Assembly: GCA_016716905.1 (NCBI GenBank)
Contig: JADJUS010000022.1
Location: forward strand, 979,501-1,043,500
Length of the DNA: 64,000 bases
Reading direction: 5' to 3'
From: Acidobacteriota bacterium
GTDB taxonomy: Bacteria; Acidobacteriota; Vicinamibacteria; Vicinamibacterales; SCN-69-37
Position 1 is the stretch's first letter; each line of letters begins with the position of its first letter. The translations under genes and the position numbers were made by a program. Below, piece by piece: positions 1-10,155 of this stretch. The notes under the pieces are model-generated. The model ran no database searches, was not told the DNA's origin, and saw only the letters and a list, made by a program, of their open reading frames with translations.

Positions 1-2
1 CT

Positions 3-764
3 GAGTATCGAGGCCAGTCCACGCTCCTCAAGTACCTGATTGCCAGGAACTGGAAGCTCCGGTACCGCAATACCGCGATGAGCGTGGTCTGGGCGCTGGC
101 CCAGCCCATGCTGCCGGCGCTCATGCTGGGGTTCCTGTTCTCGAGCACCCTCGCTCCCCAACAGGTCAGCGTGCCCTATGTCCTGTTCCTGCTGGCTGGG
201 CTCGTGCCGTGGAGTTTCCTGACGCTGGCTGTCACGTCCGGCAGCGGTGCGTTCATTGTCAACGCCGGCATCCTGACCAAGGTCTACTTTCCGCGAGCCG
301 TATTGCCTGCGGCTGCCGTACTGGCGCTCGCCGTGGAGTTTGCCGGTGGATGTCTCGTGCTGCTCACGTGGGTGATCGCGGCGGGCCTCCCGATTCGACT
401 GGAGTGGCTGGCTCTGCCTGGCTTATTCGTGGCCACCGGTGTGTTGGCATTTGCGGTCTCACTCGGCCTCGGCGCACTGAACGTGTTGTACCGGGACGTG
501 CGGCACGCCGTGCCGTTCCTGCTCCAGGTGTGGCTGTACGCCACGCCGGTGCTCTATGACTCAACATTGATTCCGGAGCGGTGGCACTGGGTGCTGGCAC
601 TCAACCCGATGACCGGCGTCGTGATGGGGTTCCGCTCTGCGCTCTTTGGATTCCCACTCGACTGGCCAATCACCCTGATCTCCATCGGCTCGGCGGGGCT
701 CACCGTCGTGGCGGGCATCGTCACGTTCTTGAAGCTGGACAGTGCACTGGCGGAGCGCGCATGA
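3..764 (+). CDS. ABC-2 type polysaccharide export permease (Wzm-like), 5' end cut by window
   Basis: Integral-membrane half of an ABC exporter that moves lipid-linked polysaccharide or a similar glycan across the inner membrane. The frame is open from the left edge: the residues before the first ATG (position 78) read LLKYLIARNWKLRYRNTAM, the usual cytoplasmic lead-in of ABC-2 permeases. The true start is therefore upstream of the window and ATG 78 is internal. About six hydrophobic segments follow, ending with a short cytoplasmic tail. The stop overlaps the start of the ATPase gene by 4 nt (ATGA), so the two are translationally coupled. Family assignment (ABC2_membrane) is firm; the exact substrate is unknown. 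Confidence 0.9.
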   Translation, partial: EYRGQSTLLKYLIARNWKLRYRNTAMSVVWALAQPMLPALMLGFLFSSTLAPQQVSVPYVLFLLAGLVPWSFLTLAVTSGSGAFIVNAGILTKVYFPRAVLPAAAVLALAVEFAGGCLVLLTWVIAAGLPIRLEWLALPGLFVATGVLAFAVSLGLGALNVLYRDVRHAVPFLLQVWLYATPVLYDSTLIPERWHWVLALNPMTGVVMGFRSALFGFPLDWPITLISIGSAGLTVVAGIVTFLKLDSALAERA

Positions 765-2005
765 CGCTGATTCGCGTCGAGGGCATCACCAAGCGATTCC
801 CGGTCATTGCGCCGCCGGACTTGACCTCATGGTCGGCTCGGCACAGCCTGTTCCGGGCCGGCCGGACAACCGGCGACCACTTCTCGGCGCTCGATCACGT
901 CTCCTTCGACGTGCATTCCGGCGAAGTCATTGGCATCGTCGGCCGCAATGGCGCCGGCAAGTCAACGCTGCTGAAGATTCTGTCGCGCATCATTCGACCC
1001 GATCGCGGGAGGGTGATTCTGCGCGGCCGCGTCGGCAGCCTGCTGGAAGTGGGGACGGGCTTTCATCCGGACCTCACCGGCCGTGAGAATGTGTTCCTGA
1101 ACGCCGCCGTCCTGGGACTGACTGAAAGGGAAATCCGATCCCGCTTCGATGCCATCGTCGACTTTGCCGGCGTCGAACACGCCCTGGACACTCCCGTTGC
1201 ACACTACTCGAGCGGGATGTACATGCGGCTGGCCTTCGCCGTGGCGGTGCATGTCAATCCAGACATCCTGTTCGTGGACGAAGTCCTGGCGGTGGGCGAT
1301 GCCGCGTTTCAGCAAAAGTGCCTGCTGCGGCTCGAGGGGCTGGGCCGCGATGGCCAAGCCGTTCTCTTCGTCTCGCACAACCTGGCGGCAGTCTCGCGCT
1401 TGTGTGGTCGCGCCGTGCTGCTGGATCAGGGACGTTTGGTCCTCGACGGGCCCGTGGCCGAAGTGATCACGGCGTATGTCGGACGGGAGGGCGGCCGCAT
1501 CGGCGAAGGCGTGTGGCCTGCCGATGACCGCGCCCCAGGCGATGCCGTGGTGCGGCTGCGTCGGGTCTGCGTGCGCGACGCCCAGCACAAGATTCGCTCC
1601 AGCGTGTCCGTCGCGGAAGCATTCGAGATCGAATTCGAGTATCAGGTGCTCCAGGACGGTGTCGTTCTTTTTCCCTCGGTCACCCTGGTCAATGAATGGG
1701 ACGTGCCGGTACTCTGGACCACCGATAGAACTGCGGCCACCCATGGGCGGCCCTGCCAGGCCGGCAGCTACCGCGCCCGCGTGAGCGTCCCTGCGGATCT
1801 GTTGCCCGACGGCACTCTGCGTGTCGGCGTGACCATCGCGTCGTTCGATCCGCACCGGGAGCACGTTCGCGTGATCGACGCGATACGGCTCGTCCTTGTG
1901 GATGTCGCCGACGGGACGACCGCACGAGGCCTCTACCCGGGACCGGTCTCAAGCACGATCCGGCCGCGATTGGATTGGCTCATCAGTCCAGAGGTCATCG
2001 AATGA
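761..2005 (+). CDS. ABC transporter ATPase with C-terminal Wzt-like substrate domain
   Basis: ATP-hydrolysing subunit that partners the preceding permease in export of a polysaccharide such as O-antigen. I chose ATG 761 because it overlaps the permease stop by 4 nt; a longer reading from 581 would run through the permease gene. Of 414 residues, Walker A GRNGAGKST lies at about 61-69, the signature YSSGMYMRL at about 149, Walker B ILFVDEVLAVGD at about 167-178, and the H-loop VSHN follows. The last ~150 residues form an extra beta-rich region, as in Wzt proteins that recognise the terminal modification of their glycan. The stop overlaps the downstream glycosyltransferase start by 4 nt. Confidence 0.93.
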   Translation: MTLIRVEGITKRFPVIAPPDLTSWSARHSLFRAGRTTGDHFSALDHVSFDVHSGEVIGIVGRNGAGKSTLLKILSRIIRPDRGRVILRGRVGSLLEVGTGFHPDLTGRENVFLNAAVLGLTEREIRSRFDAIVDFAGVEHALDTPVAHYSSGMYMRLAFAVAVHVNPDILFVDEVLAVGDAAFQQKCLLRLEGLGRDGQAVLFVSHNLAAVSRLCGRAVLLDQGRLVLDGPVAEVITAYVGREGGRIGEGVWPADDRAPGDAVVRLRRVCVRDAQHKIRSSVSVAEAFEIEFEYQVLQDGVVLFPSVTLVNEWDVPVLWTTDRTAATHGRPCQAGSYRARVSVPADLLPDGTLRVGVTIASFDPHREHVRVIDAIRLVLVDVADGTTARGLYPGPVSSTIRPRLDWLISPEVIE

Positions 2006-3172
2006 CACGCCCACCGCTCCTGTTCATCAGCCACTTCCGGCCGAGCTATGACGGCGTGGGCCCAAACATCCGTGCGGCCGCCCACGTCGATGCCCTCAGC
2101 GCCTTCTTCGACGTCCATGTACTACACGTCGAGTTCTACACGCTCGGTGTGGACAACTCCAGGTTCGTCGATGAGCGGGCCCGCGTCATTCACGCACCTG
2201 CCGGCCCGGAACGGTGAAGTGGCGATCGAGGGTCTGGTCGCAAGGCGCTGGCCCGATGTGCCGTTTGTGGCCATGCACACCTATCGCCTGGCGTCGGCCC
2301 GCATCACGCTGGGCGTGCTGGCCCAGTTGAAGGGCGTGCGCCCTCATCTGCACCTCGATCTCGACGACGATGATTGCCTGCGTGAAGAGCGGACCATCGC
2401 GTTGATGACGGCAACCGGGGACGTGGCCGGCGCGGCCATCCAGCAGTCAGAACTCGGACGCCTGCGCACGCTCGAACGCCTGCTGGCGCCGCGCTTTGAC
2501 ACACTTTCACTATCGGGCGACCCGGGGACGGCCCAGGGCCGGTTCCCCCAGCGCACACTGCTGCACCTGCCAAATGTGGTGCGGATGCCGGACGCGGCCA
2601 GCCTCGCCGTACCTGCTCCTGAGAAGGCGTCGTCGTACGACGTGTTGTTCAGCGGATCGCTCAACTATTTTCCCAACGCTGAGGGCATCGAATACTTTTG
2701 CCGCGAGGTGCTTCCGAGACTGCGGGCGCGCGTGGACAAGCCGGTCCGCATCCGTATCGTTGGCGCCAATCCCGACCTCCGCGTCCGTGCGCTGGCGGCG
2801 CTGGATGGAGTCACACTGGACGCCAACGTCCCCGACATCGCCCCGTATTACCGCAACGTCGATCTCTGCGTCGTGCCGTTACGCGCGGCCAGCGGTACGC
2901 GCCTGAAGATTCTTGACGCCTTCAGCCGCCGGTGCGCCGTGGTGGCGACCCGCATTGGCGCTGAAGACTTGAGTGTGACCGACGGCCTCCATCTGCTGCT
3001 GGCTGATGATACGGAGGCGCTGGCCACCGCATGTGCGCGCGTCCTTCAGGACGCCGCCTTGCGGCAGCATCTCGTGGAGAACGCGTTCGCCTGGGTGGAC
3101 TCAAACCATACCGTCAACAGCCTGAAGCCGATCATGGCCTCGATCTACGCGCCGGTGTTGTTGCGCACGTGA
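2002..3172 (+). CDS. Glycosyltransferase (GT-B type), interrupted by a +1 frameshift
   Basis: Probable GT4-type glycosyltransferase of the export cluster. The N-terminus (MTRPPLLFISHFRPSYDGVG...) is in one frame and ends at a TGA at 2215-2217. The rest (VAIEGLVARRWPDVPF... LFSGSLNYFPN... VPLRAASGTRLKILDAF) is in the next frame to 3172. Removing one base, for example one C of the CCC near 2208, restores 389 residues and fuses the two halves without loss. The C-terminal half carries the donor-binding domain with the SGTRLKILDAF region. ATG 2002 overlaps the Wzt stop; the 3' end overlaps the next gene (GTGA). Either an assembly indel or a recent mutation. Confidence 0.75.
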
Positions 3173-4508
3173 CTCCACTACACCCTCAAGTACACGTCCG
3201 GCAGGAGTTGGCGCGATTGCTGCTGAACGACGAGGCCTCGGCGGTCGCCTGCGCCAACCGGCTGACACGCCACCACGGCTGGGACGCGGCGTTTGAACTG
3301 GCAGATCTCTGGAACGTGGTGCCGAACCTGCGGACCCGGCTGCGCACGTTGAACGTGGAGTTGTCGCCGGACACACGCCAGAGCCTCTTTGCCCGTTTCA
3401 GGCGTTCGCACCTGGCCACAACGTTGCAGGCCAGGCGCGGTGTCGTCCTGTGCCGGTACCTCGAAGACCAGGGCATTCCCGTCGTCGCGTTCAAGGGACT
3501 GGCCTCGATTGCGTGTGCCTACCAGGGCGCCGCGTCGGAACGGACGATCAAAGACGTGGACCTGCTCATCCGGCCGGCCGACCTGGAACCGTGTTTGAAG
3601 GCGCTGCAGGCCGCTGGTATGCATCTGGAAGACGGCGGCAGCCTTGATGACTATCTGGCGTTTGTCAGGCACTCTCCCGGATTTGCCGGCAACGAAGCGA
3701 TCACGGTGAGAGGACAGGGCCAGCCGGACCTCGACGTGCACTGGAGCTTCGGGCCACGACCGCATCCGCAGTTTCATCCCGACGCCATCGTGGCGCGCGC
3801 GGAGGCGGTGACCGTCTTCGATACGTCCATTCGCGTGGCAGCGCCCGCAGACTGCCTCATGCTGTCTGCCCACCATGCCATGCGAGAGACACTCGCGGCT
3901 GACCAGATGCTGAGAGACGTGCTGGACGCGGAGCGGTGGATCGCATTGCTGGAGCACCAGGGACGCCCTCACCGAAGCGCTGCAACACGCTGAGCTGTGC
4001 CACCTGGACGTTCCGGTCAGGGTGCTGGCCGAGATCCTGGTGCAGCGATCAGGAAGACCGCGCATTGCGCCAGCCGACGCGGCCGTCAGCCGTTTGGCGG
4101 GTTTATTTGAACTCCAGGTGATGGAGGGACCGATCGCAAAGGACTTGACCTACCTGGTCGATCGACACGCGCTGCGACAAATTGTGTCTGGCTTTCTGGG
4201 TGGCTGGAAACGCCATCTGGGGCAGATGGCAGCGTTTGAGACCCAGCTGACCGGCCAGCCAGTGCCCGCTACGGGATCGGCTCGGCGTCAGGCTTCGACA
4301 ATTGCGCCAGCTCAAAGCCGGACGCTGGCGGATGCTCCGGACGCTTGTGAAGGCCCGGGCGGCTATCAACGGCGTTCGTGAGCGCCCGGATTACGTCGTA
4401 AACGTCTTGAGCCGCGCGCGTCCGCGGCGAATGGTGAACCAGATCAGCAGGATGAGCAATACAACCGCGGCAACAAACGCACCGGCGAACAACGACACCG
4501 TGCGATAG
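3169..4508 (+). CDS. Nucleotidyltransferase-fold protein (NTP_transf_5 type), two apparent frameshifts
   Basis: Member of the uncharacterised nucleotidyltransferase family seen in glycan and lasso-peptide clusters. GTG 3169 overlaps the glycosyltransferase stop by 4 nt. The core motif is FKGLASIACAY followed by TIKDVDLLIRP at about residues 106-145, which includes the DxD-like metal site. Frame 1 is open to 3993; reading then continues in frame 2 from about 3960 (DALTEALQHAELCHLDVPVR...) to about 4262, and in frame 3 (PLRDRLGVRLRQLRQLKAGR...) after that. Removing one G of GGG near 3961 and one C of CCC near 4265 restores a single protein. The end at 4508 overlaps the convergent lipoprotein gene by 118 bp, so the true C-terminus is uncertain. 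A paralogue lies at 45161. Confidence 0.6.
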
Positions 4509-5188
4509 AGGATGGACTCAGTTTCCGTCCGCGCTTCCATCACGACCGGCGTACCGGCCAGCCGATCGCTCAGGCGTTGCTCCCAGGTCAGGATGTTGCC
4601 CCGCTCGAGCTCCCCTTCGGTGCCGTCCTCAAGTCGGCGCACGTTGTGCCAGGTCACGCGGCTGGCCAGATGCAGTTTGAACGCCACGAGCTCGCTGCCG
4701 TCCCAGTTCTGCCCCGCCGGCGGAGTCCCGGTGGCCGCACCGGCGGTCTGGGTGTACCGAATCTGCTGCGGCGTCACCTCAAACCCGTACGCCGACGACG
4801 CGAGCGCACCACATGCCGACGCCTTGCGCACATCAGGCACCTGCATGCGCACCTGGACGAACCGCCGCCCGCTGCGACGCCAGGGACGGCCCACGCGCGT
4901 CACCGGGCACCCAGCGGCCTCAAACACCTTCCGCACGTCCTCGCTGCTGAAGCGGGACGAGGGGGACGGGTCGAGCGGAAGGTTGTGCAGCGCCACAAGC
5001 GCCGGCAACGACGCGGAAATCACGATGGTGGCCGAACCGTCGATCCCCAGATAGGTCTGCTCGTCGTATTCGCATTGCCGCACCAGCGGATTGCTGCACG
5101 ACGTCGCCAGCATGGCCACAACGGCAAGGACGGCCAGCAGGAGGAATGGCTTCGCGACGCGAACACGCACAGCACGAATGATATACAT
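4391..5188 (-). CDS. Membrane-anchored lipoprotein, LppM-like
   Basis: Predicted lipoprotein of about 265 residues. The N-terminus has a positively charged stretch, a hydrophobic core and the lipobox LATSC. The middle is a beta-rich extracytoplasmic domain with ILTWEQRLSDRLAGTPVVME, and near the C-terminus there is one transmembrane helix (LFAGAFVAAVVLLILLIW) followed by a basic tail. That layout resembles LppM/DUF3153-type proteins; I do not recognise a specific function. ATG 5188 is preferred; ATG 5203 (MKVRRM) is also possible but would lie across the polA start. The gene is divergent from polA. Confidence 0.65.
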   Translation of the reverse strand: MYIIRAVRVRVAKPFLLLAVLAVVAMLATSCSNPLVRQCEYDEQTYLGIDGSATIVISASLPALVALHNLPLDPSPSSRFSSEDVRKVFEAAGCPVTRVGRPWRRSGRRFVQVRMQVPDVRKASACGALASSAYGFEVTPQQIRYTQTAGAATGTPPAGQNWDGSELVAFKLHLASRVTWHNVRRLEDGTEGELERGNILTWEQRLSDRLAGTPVVMEARTETESILYRTVSLFAGAFVAAVVLLILLIWFTIRRGRARLKTFTT

Positions 5189-5201
5189 TCTTCGGACCTT
5201 C

Positions 5202-7888
5202 ATGCCGCGCCTCTTTTGATTGACGGCAACTCGCAGATGTATCGCGCCTACCACGCGATTCGGGGCCTGACCGGACCCGACGGCAAATCCACGAACGCGA
5301 TTTACGGCTTCGTGAACATGCTGCGCAAGCTCATCGCCGATAACAAACCCGACTACCTCGTGGCCTCGTTTGACCTGCCCGGCCGCACCTTCCGCGACGA
5401 CCTGCTGGCCGACTACAAGGCGAACCGCACGCCCATGCCCTCGGACCTTGCCGAACAGGTCCCAATCGTGCACGACGCGTGCGAAGCCATGGGCGTGCCG
5501 AATCTCACCTCGGAGGGCTTTGAGGCCGACGATGTGATTGGGACGCTGGCGGTGAAGGCTCACGCGGCGGGCTTCGAAGTGGCCATCGTCACGGCGGACA
5601 AGGATTTTTTCCAGCTCGTGACCGACGGGCTGCGCATTTACAACCCGAAAGACGAAGGCACCTGGTACGACGCCGAAGGGGTTGTGGCGAAGTTCGGCGT
5701 GCGGCCCGACCAGGTGGTGGACATCCTGGCGCTGATGGGCGACAGCGTGGACAACATCAAGGGTGTGCCGGGCATCGGTGAAAAAGGCGCGAAGGAGTTG
5801 ATCGGCACGCACGGCACGCTCGACGCCTTGCTCGAGGCCGCTCCCGGGTTGCCGCAGAAGCGGTATCGCGAGGCGCTGACGCAGCACGCCGCCGACGCGC
5901 GCGCCAGCCGCGTGCTGGCGACGATTCGTACGGACGTGCCGATCGAGTTTGACGCCGAGGCCCTGCGGTACCGCGGCCCCGACATCGCGCGGTGTTACGC
6001 GCTGTTCTCAGCGCTGGGCTTCCGGACGATGACGGCCGACTACGCGCCGACCGCGGCCACGTCCGCGCACGACTACACGATCGTGCAGTCGCCCGAAGAG
6101 CTCGACGCAATGGCGGCGGAGATTCGCGCGGCCGGTCACGTATCGATCGGCGTTGTCGCCACGAACGCGTCGGCGATTCAGGCCACGCTGGTGGGACTGG
6201 CACTGTCCACCGCCCCTGGCCGCGCCCGGTACATCCCGCTCAATCACGTGGGCCTGACCGAGACGCCGAACCTGCGTGTGGCAGACGTGGTGGCGCGACT
6301 CGGCTCAGTTCTGGCGGACGAGAACATCGCGAAGATTGGGCACGATCTGAAGACCATCTCGGTGTTGTGTGCGCGCGCCGGACTGCCGCTTGGCGGACTC
6401 GACATGGACACGATGGTGGCCAGTTACCTGGTGGACGCCACGGGCTCGAGCCACAGCATCGATGAACTGGCTTTGGCGCGCACGGGCTATCGCGCTGTCA
6501 AGCTGGAGGACGTGACCGGGCGTGGGGCGAAAAGCGTGACCGAGGACGCGGTGCCAGCCGCAGCGGTCCTGAATTTTGCTGGTGAACGCGCTGACCTGCC
6601 CCTGCGCATGGCCGACGGTCTCAGGGACGATCTGAAGAAGGCCGCGCTCGACGGGATCTATCGCGACATGGAACGGCCGCTCATCCCCATCCTGGCCGAC
6701 ATCGAGCGCGCGGGCGTCAGGCTCGACGTGGCGGCCCTGGCCAGGCTGTCTGAGTCGATGCAAACGGAACTGAACAGCCTGAGCGCGCGCATCTTCGAGC
6801 TCGCCGGCATGGAGTTCAACATCAACTCCCCGAAGCAACTGGGCGAAGTCCTTTTCGAACGCCTTCAACTCCCATCATCGAAGAAGACCGGCAAGACAAA
6901 GACCATGTCGACGGCCGTGGACGTGCTTGAGGAGCTGGCGCAGACACATGAGCTGCCGGGACTGGTGCTCAAGTGGCGGAGCGTGCAGAAACTCAAGGGC
7001 GGATACGTGGATGCATTGCCGCAGATGATCAATCCCGCCACGGGCCGCGTGCACACCACGTTTAATCAGGCGGTGGCGGCCACGGGCCGGCTCAGCAGCA
7101 GCGACCCAGGCCTGCAGAACATTCCGGTGCGCACGGCGGCGGGACGCGAGATTCGCGCGGCGTTTGTGGCCGAGCCTGGATTCGCGTTGATTTCAGCCGA
7201 CTACTCGCAGATTGAACTGCGGGTGCTCGCGCACCTCTCGGGCGATGCCGCACTGGTGCAGGCGTTCAAGAACGGCGAGGATATTCACGACCGCACGGCC
7301 GAGCGGGTGTTTGGGCAAAACTCCGGGCTCGACCCGCACGAGTTGCGGCGACGCGCGAAGATCATCAACTACGCGCTGCTCTACGGCAAGACCGCATTCA
7401 CGCTGGCCAAAGACATTGGCGTGCCGCAGCAAGCCGCGCAGGAGTTCATCGACGCGTACTTCGCGGGCTTCCCCGGAGTTCGCGCGTACATCGACCGCAC
7501 CCTGGAAGAGGCGCGCGTCTCAGGGGTGGTGCGCACCATCTCTGGCCGCCAGCGCCTGATGCCGGAGTTAACAAGCCGCAATGGCCAGATTCGCGCCGCG
7601 GCCGAACGCGAAACGGTGAACATGCCCATCCAGGGCACGGCCGCCGACATCCTGAAGCAGGCGATGATCGATGCGGCCGCAGCGCTCGTTCAGCACAACG
7701 CCAGCGCCACCACTCCCAGCCGCATGATCCTGACCGTGCACGACGAACTGTTGTTCGAAGCCCCCGTCGCAGATGTGACCGCGATCACAAACCTGGTGCG
7801 CGACACGATGCAGAACGCCTTTCCACTGTCGGTACCGCTCACCGTGGACGTGGGATCCGGCCCAAATTGGAATGCGGCAAAACCTTAG
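5202..7888 (+). CDS. polA: DNA polymerase I, start region carries a 1-nt deletion
   Basis: Repair and Okazaki-processing DNA polymerase. ATG 5202 reads MPRLF and then hits TGA, but one extra T in the TTTT run at 5212-5215 gives MPRLFLIDGNSQMYRAYHAI, the standard PolA N-terminus; the result is 895 residues. Without correction the frame has only TTG 5216 or ATG 5238 near this point. Domains are 5'-3' exonuclease (about 1-290), a 3'-5' exonuclease fold (about 300-480) in which the first acidic motif is replaced by SIGVVA, and polymerase. Polymerase motif A is DYSQIELRVLAHLSGD (about 666), motif B RRRAKIINYALLYG, and motif C TVHDELLFE (about 846). Proofreading is probably absent. Confidence 0.93.
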
Positions 7889-8007
7889 GAATTTCTGGAT
7901 TTCCGGCAGCCAGGCGTTATTTGTTTTGAGCCTGTAACTAACTGAATTACAAAGACTTAGGTGGCAAATAGCCGGTCTTTGGCTCCGGAAGGCCCTGGGC
8001 TGGCCCG

Positions 8008-8013
8008 TATAAT
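8008..8013 (+). promoter_or_regulatory. -10 box (TATAAT) of pcnB, leaderless-type spacing
   Basis: A perfect TATAAT ends 8 nt before the GTG start of pcnB. Transcription would begin at or next to the start codon, so the mRNA would have no room for a Shine-Dalgarno site. The remaining polA-pcnB spacer (7889-8007) shows no gene and no clear terminator. Confidence 0.6.
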
Positions 8014-8021
8014 TCCAACTC

Positions 8022-9314
8022 GTGGTTGAGCCCGTCATCATTTCCCGCGCCGAGCACACGATTTCGCGGCGCGACATTGATCCCGACGCGCTCAAGGTGC
8101 TCTATCGCCTCCAGCAAAGTCACTTCGACGCCTATCTCGTTGGCGGCGGTGTGCGCGACCTGTTGCTGGGCCGGCGCCCGAAAGATTTCGACATCGCCAC
8201 AAACGCGCATCCGTACCAAATCAAGAAGCTGTTCAGGAACTGCTGGATCATCGGGCGCCGCTTTCGCCTGGCGCACGTGAAGTTTGGGCCGAAGACGATT
8301 GAGGTGGCCACGTTCCGCCGCAACGTTCCAGATCCTCTGCCCGACGAGGGCGAAGAACCGCCGGTCGTCGTGGCCTCGTCTCCGGAACAGGACGAGCAGG
8401 ACGGCATCATCCGGCGCGACAACACGTTTGGCACGCCGGAAGAGGATGCGTTCAGGCGCGACTTCACCGTCAACGCGCTGGCCTACGACATCGCGACGTA
8501 TTCGATCATCGACTACGTTGGCGGCCTCGGAGATCTTGAGCGGCGCGTCATTCGATCGATCGGCGATCCGATGGTGCGTTTCGTCGAGGACCCTGTGCGC
8601 ATGCTTCGCGCGGCGGTGTTCAGCTCACGCCTGGGCTTTACGCTCGACGACCTGGTGCTTGACGCCATTGCCGCCCTGAAGCCCCTCATCGGCAAGGCGG
8701 CGGCGCCTCGCCTGCTGGAGGAGTACTACAAGATTCTTCGCTCGGGATACGCCGAAGCCAGCTTCCGCACGCTCGACAGCCTGGGCCTGCTTGAGCTGAT
8801 GACGCCCGAGCTGCGCAACCCGTCAGACGATGTGTGGGATTCGCTGGCGAGGTTGGATGCGTATCGGCGGCGCTTCGATGCGCCGCCGCCGGAACTGACC
8901 AACGCGATTCTGATGGGCGCGTTGCTGGTGCCCGCAGGACTCATGAGCCGCAAGGCGCCTGGCGCGGCCACCGATACCCGCGTGCACTTCGGCATGTTGC
9001 CGATCGCGCGTCGCGACATCGATCGGCTCGGCCAGATCGTGAGCCTGGTGCCGCGCATGCTGGAACCCGAGCCGTCACCTCGCCTCACGCGCAGTCTGCC
9101 GGGACGGCCCGCGTTCCGCGATGCGCTGTTGTGGCTGGAGATCTTCACTGACGCGCCCGAGGAACTGGCGGCGTGGACCGCATTGCGGGCCGCGGCTCCG
9201 CCGCCTGGGCCTGAGGGCGAGGACGCGTCGGGCCCCGCGGGTACCGGCCGCCGCAAACGCCGTCGCCGCGGGCGCCGTCGTGGTGGTCGGGGGAAGCCGG
9301 CGGCGACGGAGTAA
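8022..9314 (+). CDS. pcnB: Poly(A) polymerase I / class II nucleotidyltransferase
   Basis: Adds A tails to RNA 3' ends, which in bacteria promotes decay. Of 430 residues, the head domain carries YLVGGGVRDLLLGRRPKDFD at about residues 38-57 (the GG-x-DxD catalytic site), followed by ATFRRN and the RRDFTVNAL motif at about 146. The neck region RFVEDPVRMLRAAVFSSRLG follows. The N-terminal ISRRDIDPDALKVLYRL is typical of PcnB rather than of CCA-adding enzymes. The tail is extremely basic (GRRKRRRRGRRRGGRGK), consistent with RNA binding. GTG is the start, with a -10 box 8 nt upstream. Confidence 0.88.
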   Translation: MVEPVIISRAEHTISRRDIDPDALKVLYRLQQSHFDAYLVGGGVRDLLLGRRPKDFDIATNAHPYQIKKLFRNCWIIGRRFRLAHVKFGPKTIEVATFRRNVPDPLPDEGEEPPVVVASSPEQDEQDGIIRRDNTFGTPEEDAFRRDFTVNALAYDIATYSIIDYVGGLGDLERRVIRSIGDPMVRFVEDPVRMLRAAVFSSRLGFTLDDLVLDAIAALKPLIGKAAAPRLLEEYYKILRSGYAEASFRTLDSLGLLELMTPELRNPSDDVWDSLARLDAYRRRFDAPPPELTNAILMGALLVPAGLMSRKAPGAATDTRVHFGMLPIARRDIDRLGQIVSLVPRMLEPEPSPRLTRSLPGRPAFRDALLWLEIFTDAPEELAAWTALRAAAPPPGPEGEDASGPAGTGRRKRRRRGRRRGGRGKPAATE

Positions 9315-9340
9315 TCCAGCGCCCCTCTATCGTCGGTTCT

Positions 9341-9420
9341 ATTGAGGATTGAGGATGGAGCGTTGAGGATCGGAATTGGCGCGCATTGCTGATTGCTGAT
9401 CGAGGATTGCGCGTCACGCT
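9341..9420. repeat. Left arm of ~80-bp inverted repeat flanking 9540-9995
   Basis: Starts with the tandem word ATTGAGGATTGAGGATGG and continues through GCTGATTGCTGATCGAGG. Its reverse complement matches 10156-10235 with a few mismatches and a 3-nt gap. The two arms bracket one small membrane-protein gene and an inner pair of hairpin repeats. This looks like a nested palindromic element of the same architecture as those at 17588 and 35499, but with a gene in the centre. Confidence 0.75.
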
Positions 9421-9431
9421 CGGTTGGCCGT

Positions 9432-9498
9432 ACGTAGCTCGGGCTGTTCCTCAAGCCCGAGGCAATCTCGGCCTTGAGGATCAGGCCGAGCTACGAAA
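9432..9498. repeat. Paired hairpin repeats (family A)
   Basis: Two hairpins back to back. The first has stem CTCGGGCT / AAGCCCGAG, the second CTCGGCCT / AGGCCGAG, and each loop contains a TCAA or TTGA word. The outer ends are CGTAGC and GCTACG, so the pair forms one larger imperfect palindrome. Other copies of the unit are at 10095, 17621, 22260, 35040 and 49012. Confidence 0.7.
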
Positions 9499-9539
9499 TA
9501 CCGGCCCGCCGCGTGCAAAGATGCTGCGAGGAGCGAACG

Positions 9540-9995
9540 ATGACTAATCGACTGGCGATCGGCACTGCAATTGGCCTCGTGACCGGACTGATGTCGTGGC
9601 GTGCCAACGCCACCGACAACGTGGTCTCGGTATTTCCAGACGTCTTGACCTTCGCAGTCCTGGCGGCGCTTCTGGCGGCCGCTGTTCGGTTCGAATTGCG
9701 CCGGACGAACGCACACGACCGCCGGGCATCACTTCGGGCGGGCCTGACCATTGCCGCTGCGGCAGGCGTGGTCTTTGGCACTGCGATCGTGACATTGGGC
9801 CTGGCTCGCTTCAGCGCGCCATCCGCAACGCTCTCGGTCTTCCTCTTTTCCGTGGCCGTGTTGTCGTCGATGGGCATCGGCGCACTGGCCGCATTGGTGC
9901 TGACGACGCGCTCCACAGTGCAGAAGCCTGACGGCGCCCCAGGAAGGTTTAACGACCTCGCAGCGAACTGGATCAGGCCGGCTACCAGACATTGA
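9540..9995 (+). CDS. Small hypothetical membrane protein
   Basis: 151 residues with about four hydrophobic helices (LAIGTAIGLVTGLMSW, VLTFAVLAALLAAAVRF, AGLTIAAAAGVVFGTAIVTLGLA, FLFSVAVLSSMGIGALAALVL) and a polar tail. ATG 9540 is chosen because GAGGAG precedes it by a few bases. I recognise no family. The gene sits alone between two arms of an inverted repeat, which suggests it may be cargo of a repeat element or simply a gene whose flanks collected repeats. Its codon use looks like the neighbourhood. Confidence 0.6.
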   Translation: MTNRLAIGTAIGLVTGLMSWRANATDNVVSVFPDVLTFAVLAALLAAAVRFELRRTNAHDRRASLRAGLTIAAAAGVVFGTAIVTLGLARFSAPSATLSVFLFSVAVLSSMGIGALAALVLTTRSTVQKPDGAPGRFNDLAANWIRPATRH

Positions 9996-10094
9996 GCGCA
10001 CGCCGCATCGACGCAAGGAGTGGCCGCGGCCCTGGGTCCGCCTGCGCTCGAGAAGCGCGGCGGACCGCCAAAGCCCAGCCCTCGATCGCAAGAG

Positions 10095-10151
10095 CTGGCT
10101 TGAAAACCAGGCCGCGCTACGAGGAATGCACGCCGCAGCCGCGCTACGAGG
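10095..10151. repeat. Hairpin repeat copies (family A), partly duplicated
   Basis: Contains CTTGAAAACCAGGCCGCG followed by CTACGAGGA, and then a second GCCGCGCTACGAGGA 21 nt later. It faces the copy at 9432-9498 across the small membrane gene. Nothing else is visible in 9996-10271 apart from the arm at 10156-10235. Confidence 0.6.
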
Positions 10152-10155
10152 ACGG

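Noticed and set aside
4577..5201. A long N-terminal extension of polA
   Set aside because: The ~200 extra residues are antisense to the lipoprotein gene and have no polymerase or exonuclease character. PolA homologues start at the LIDGNSQMYRAYHAI region.
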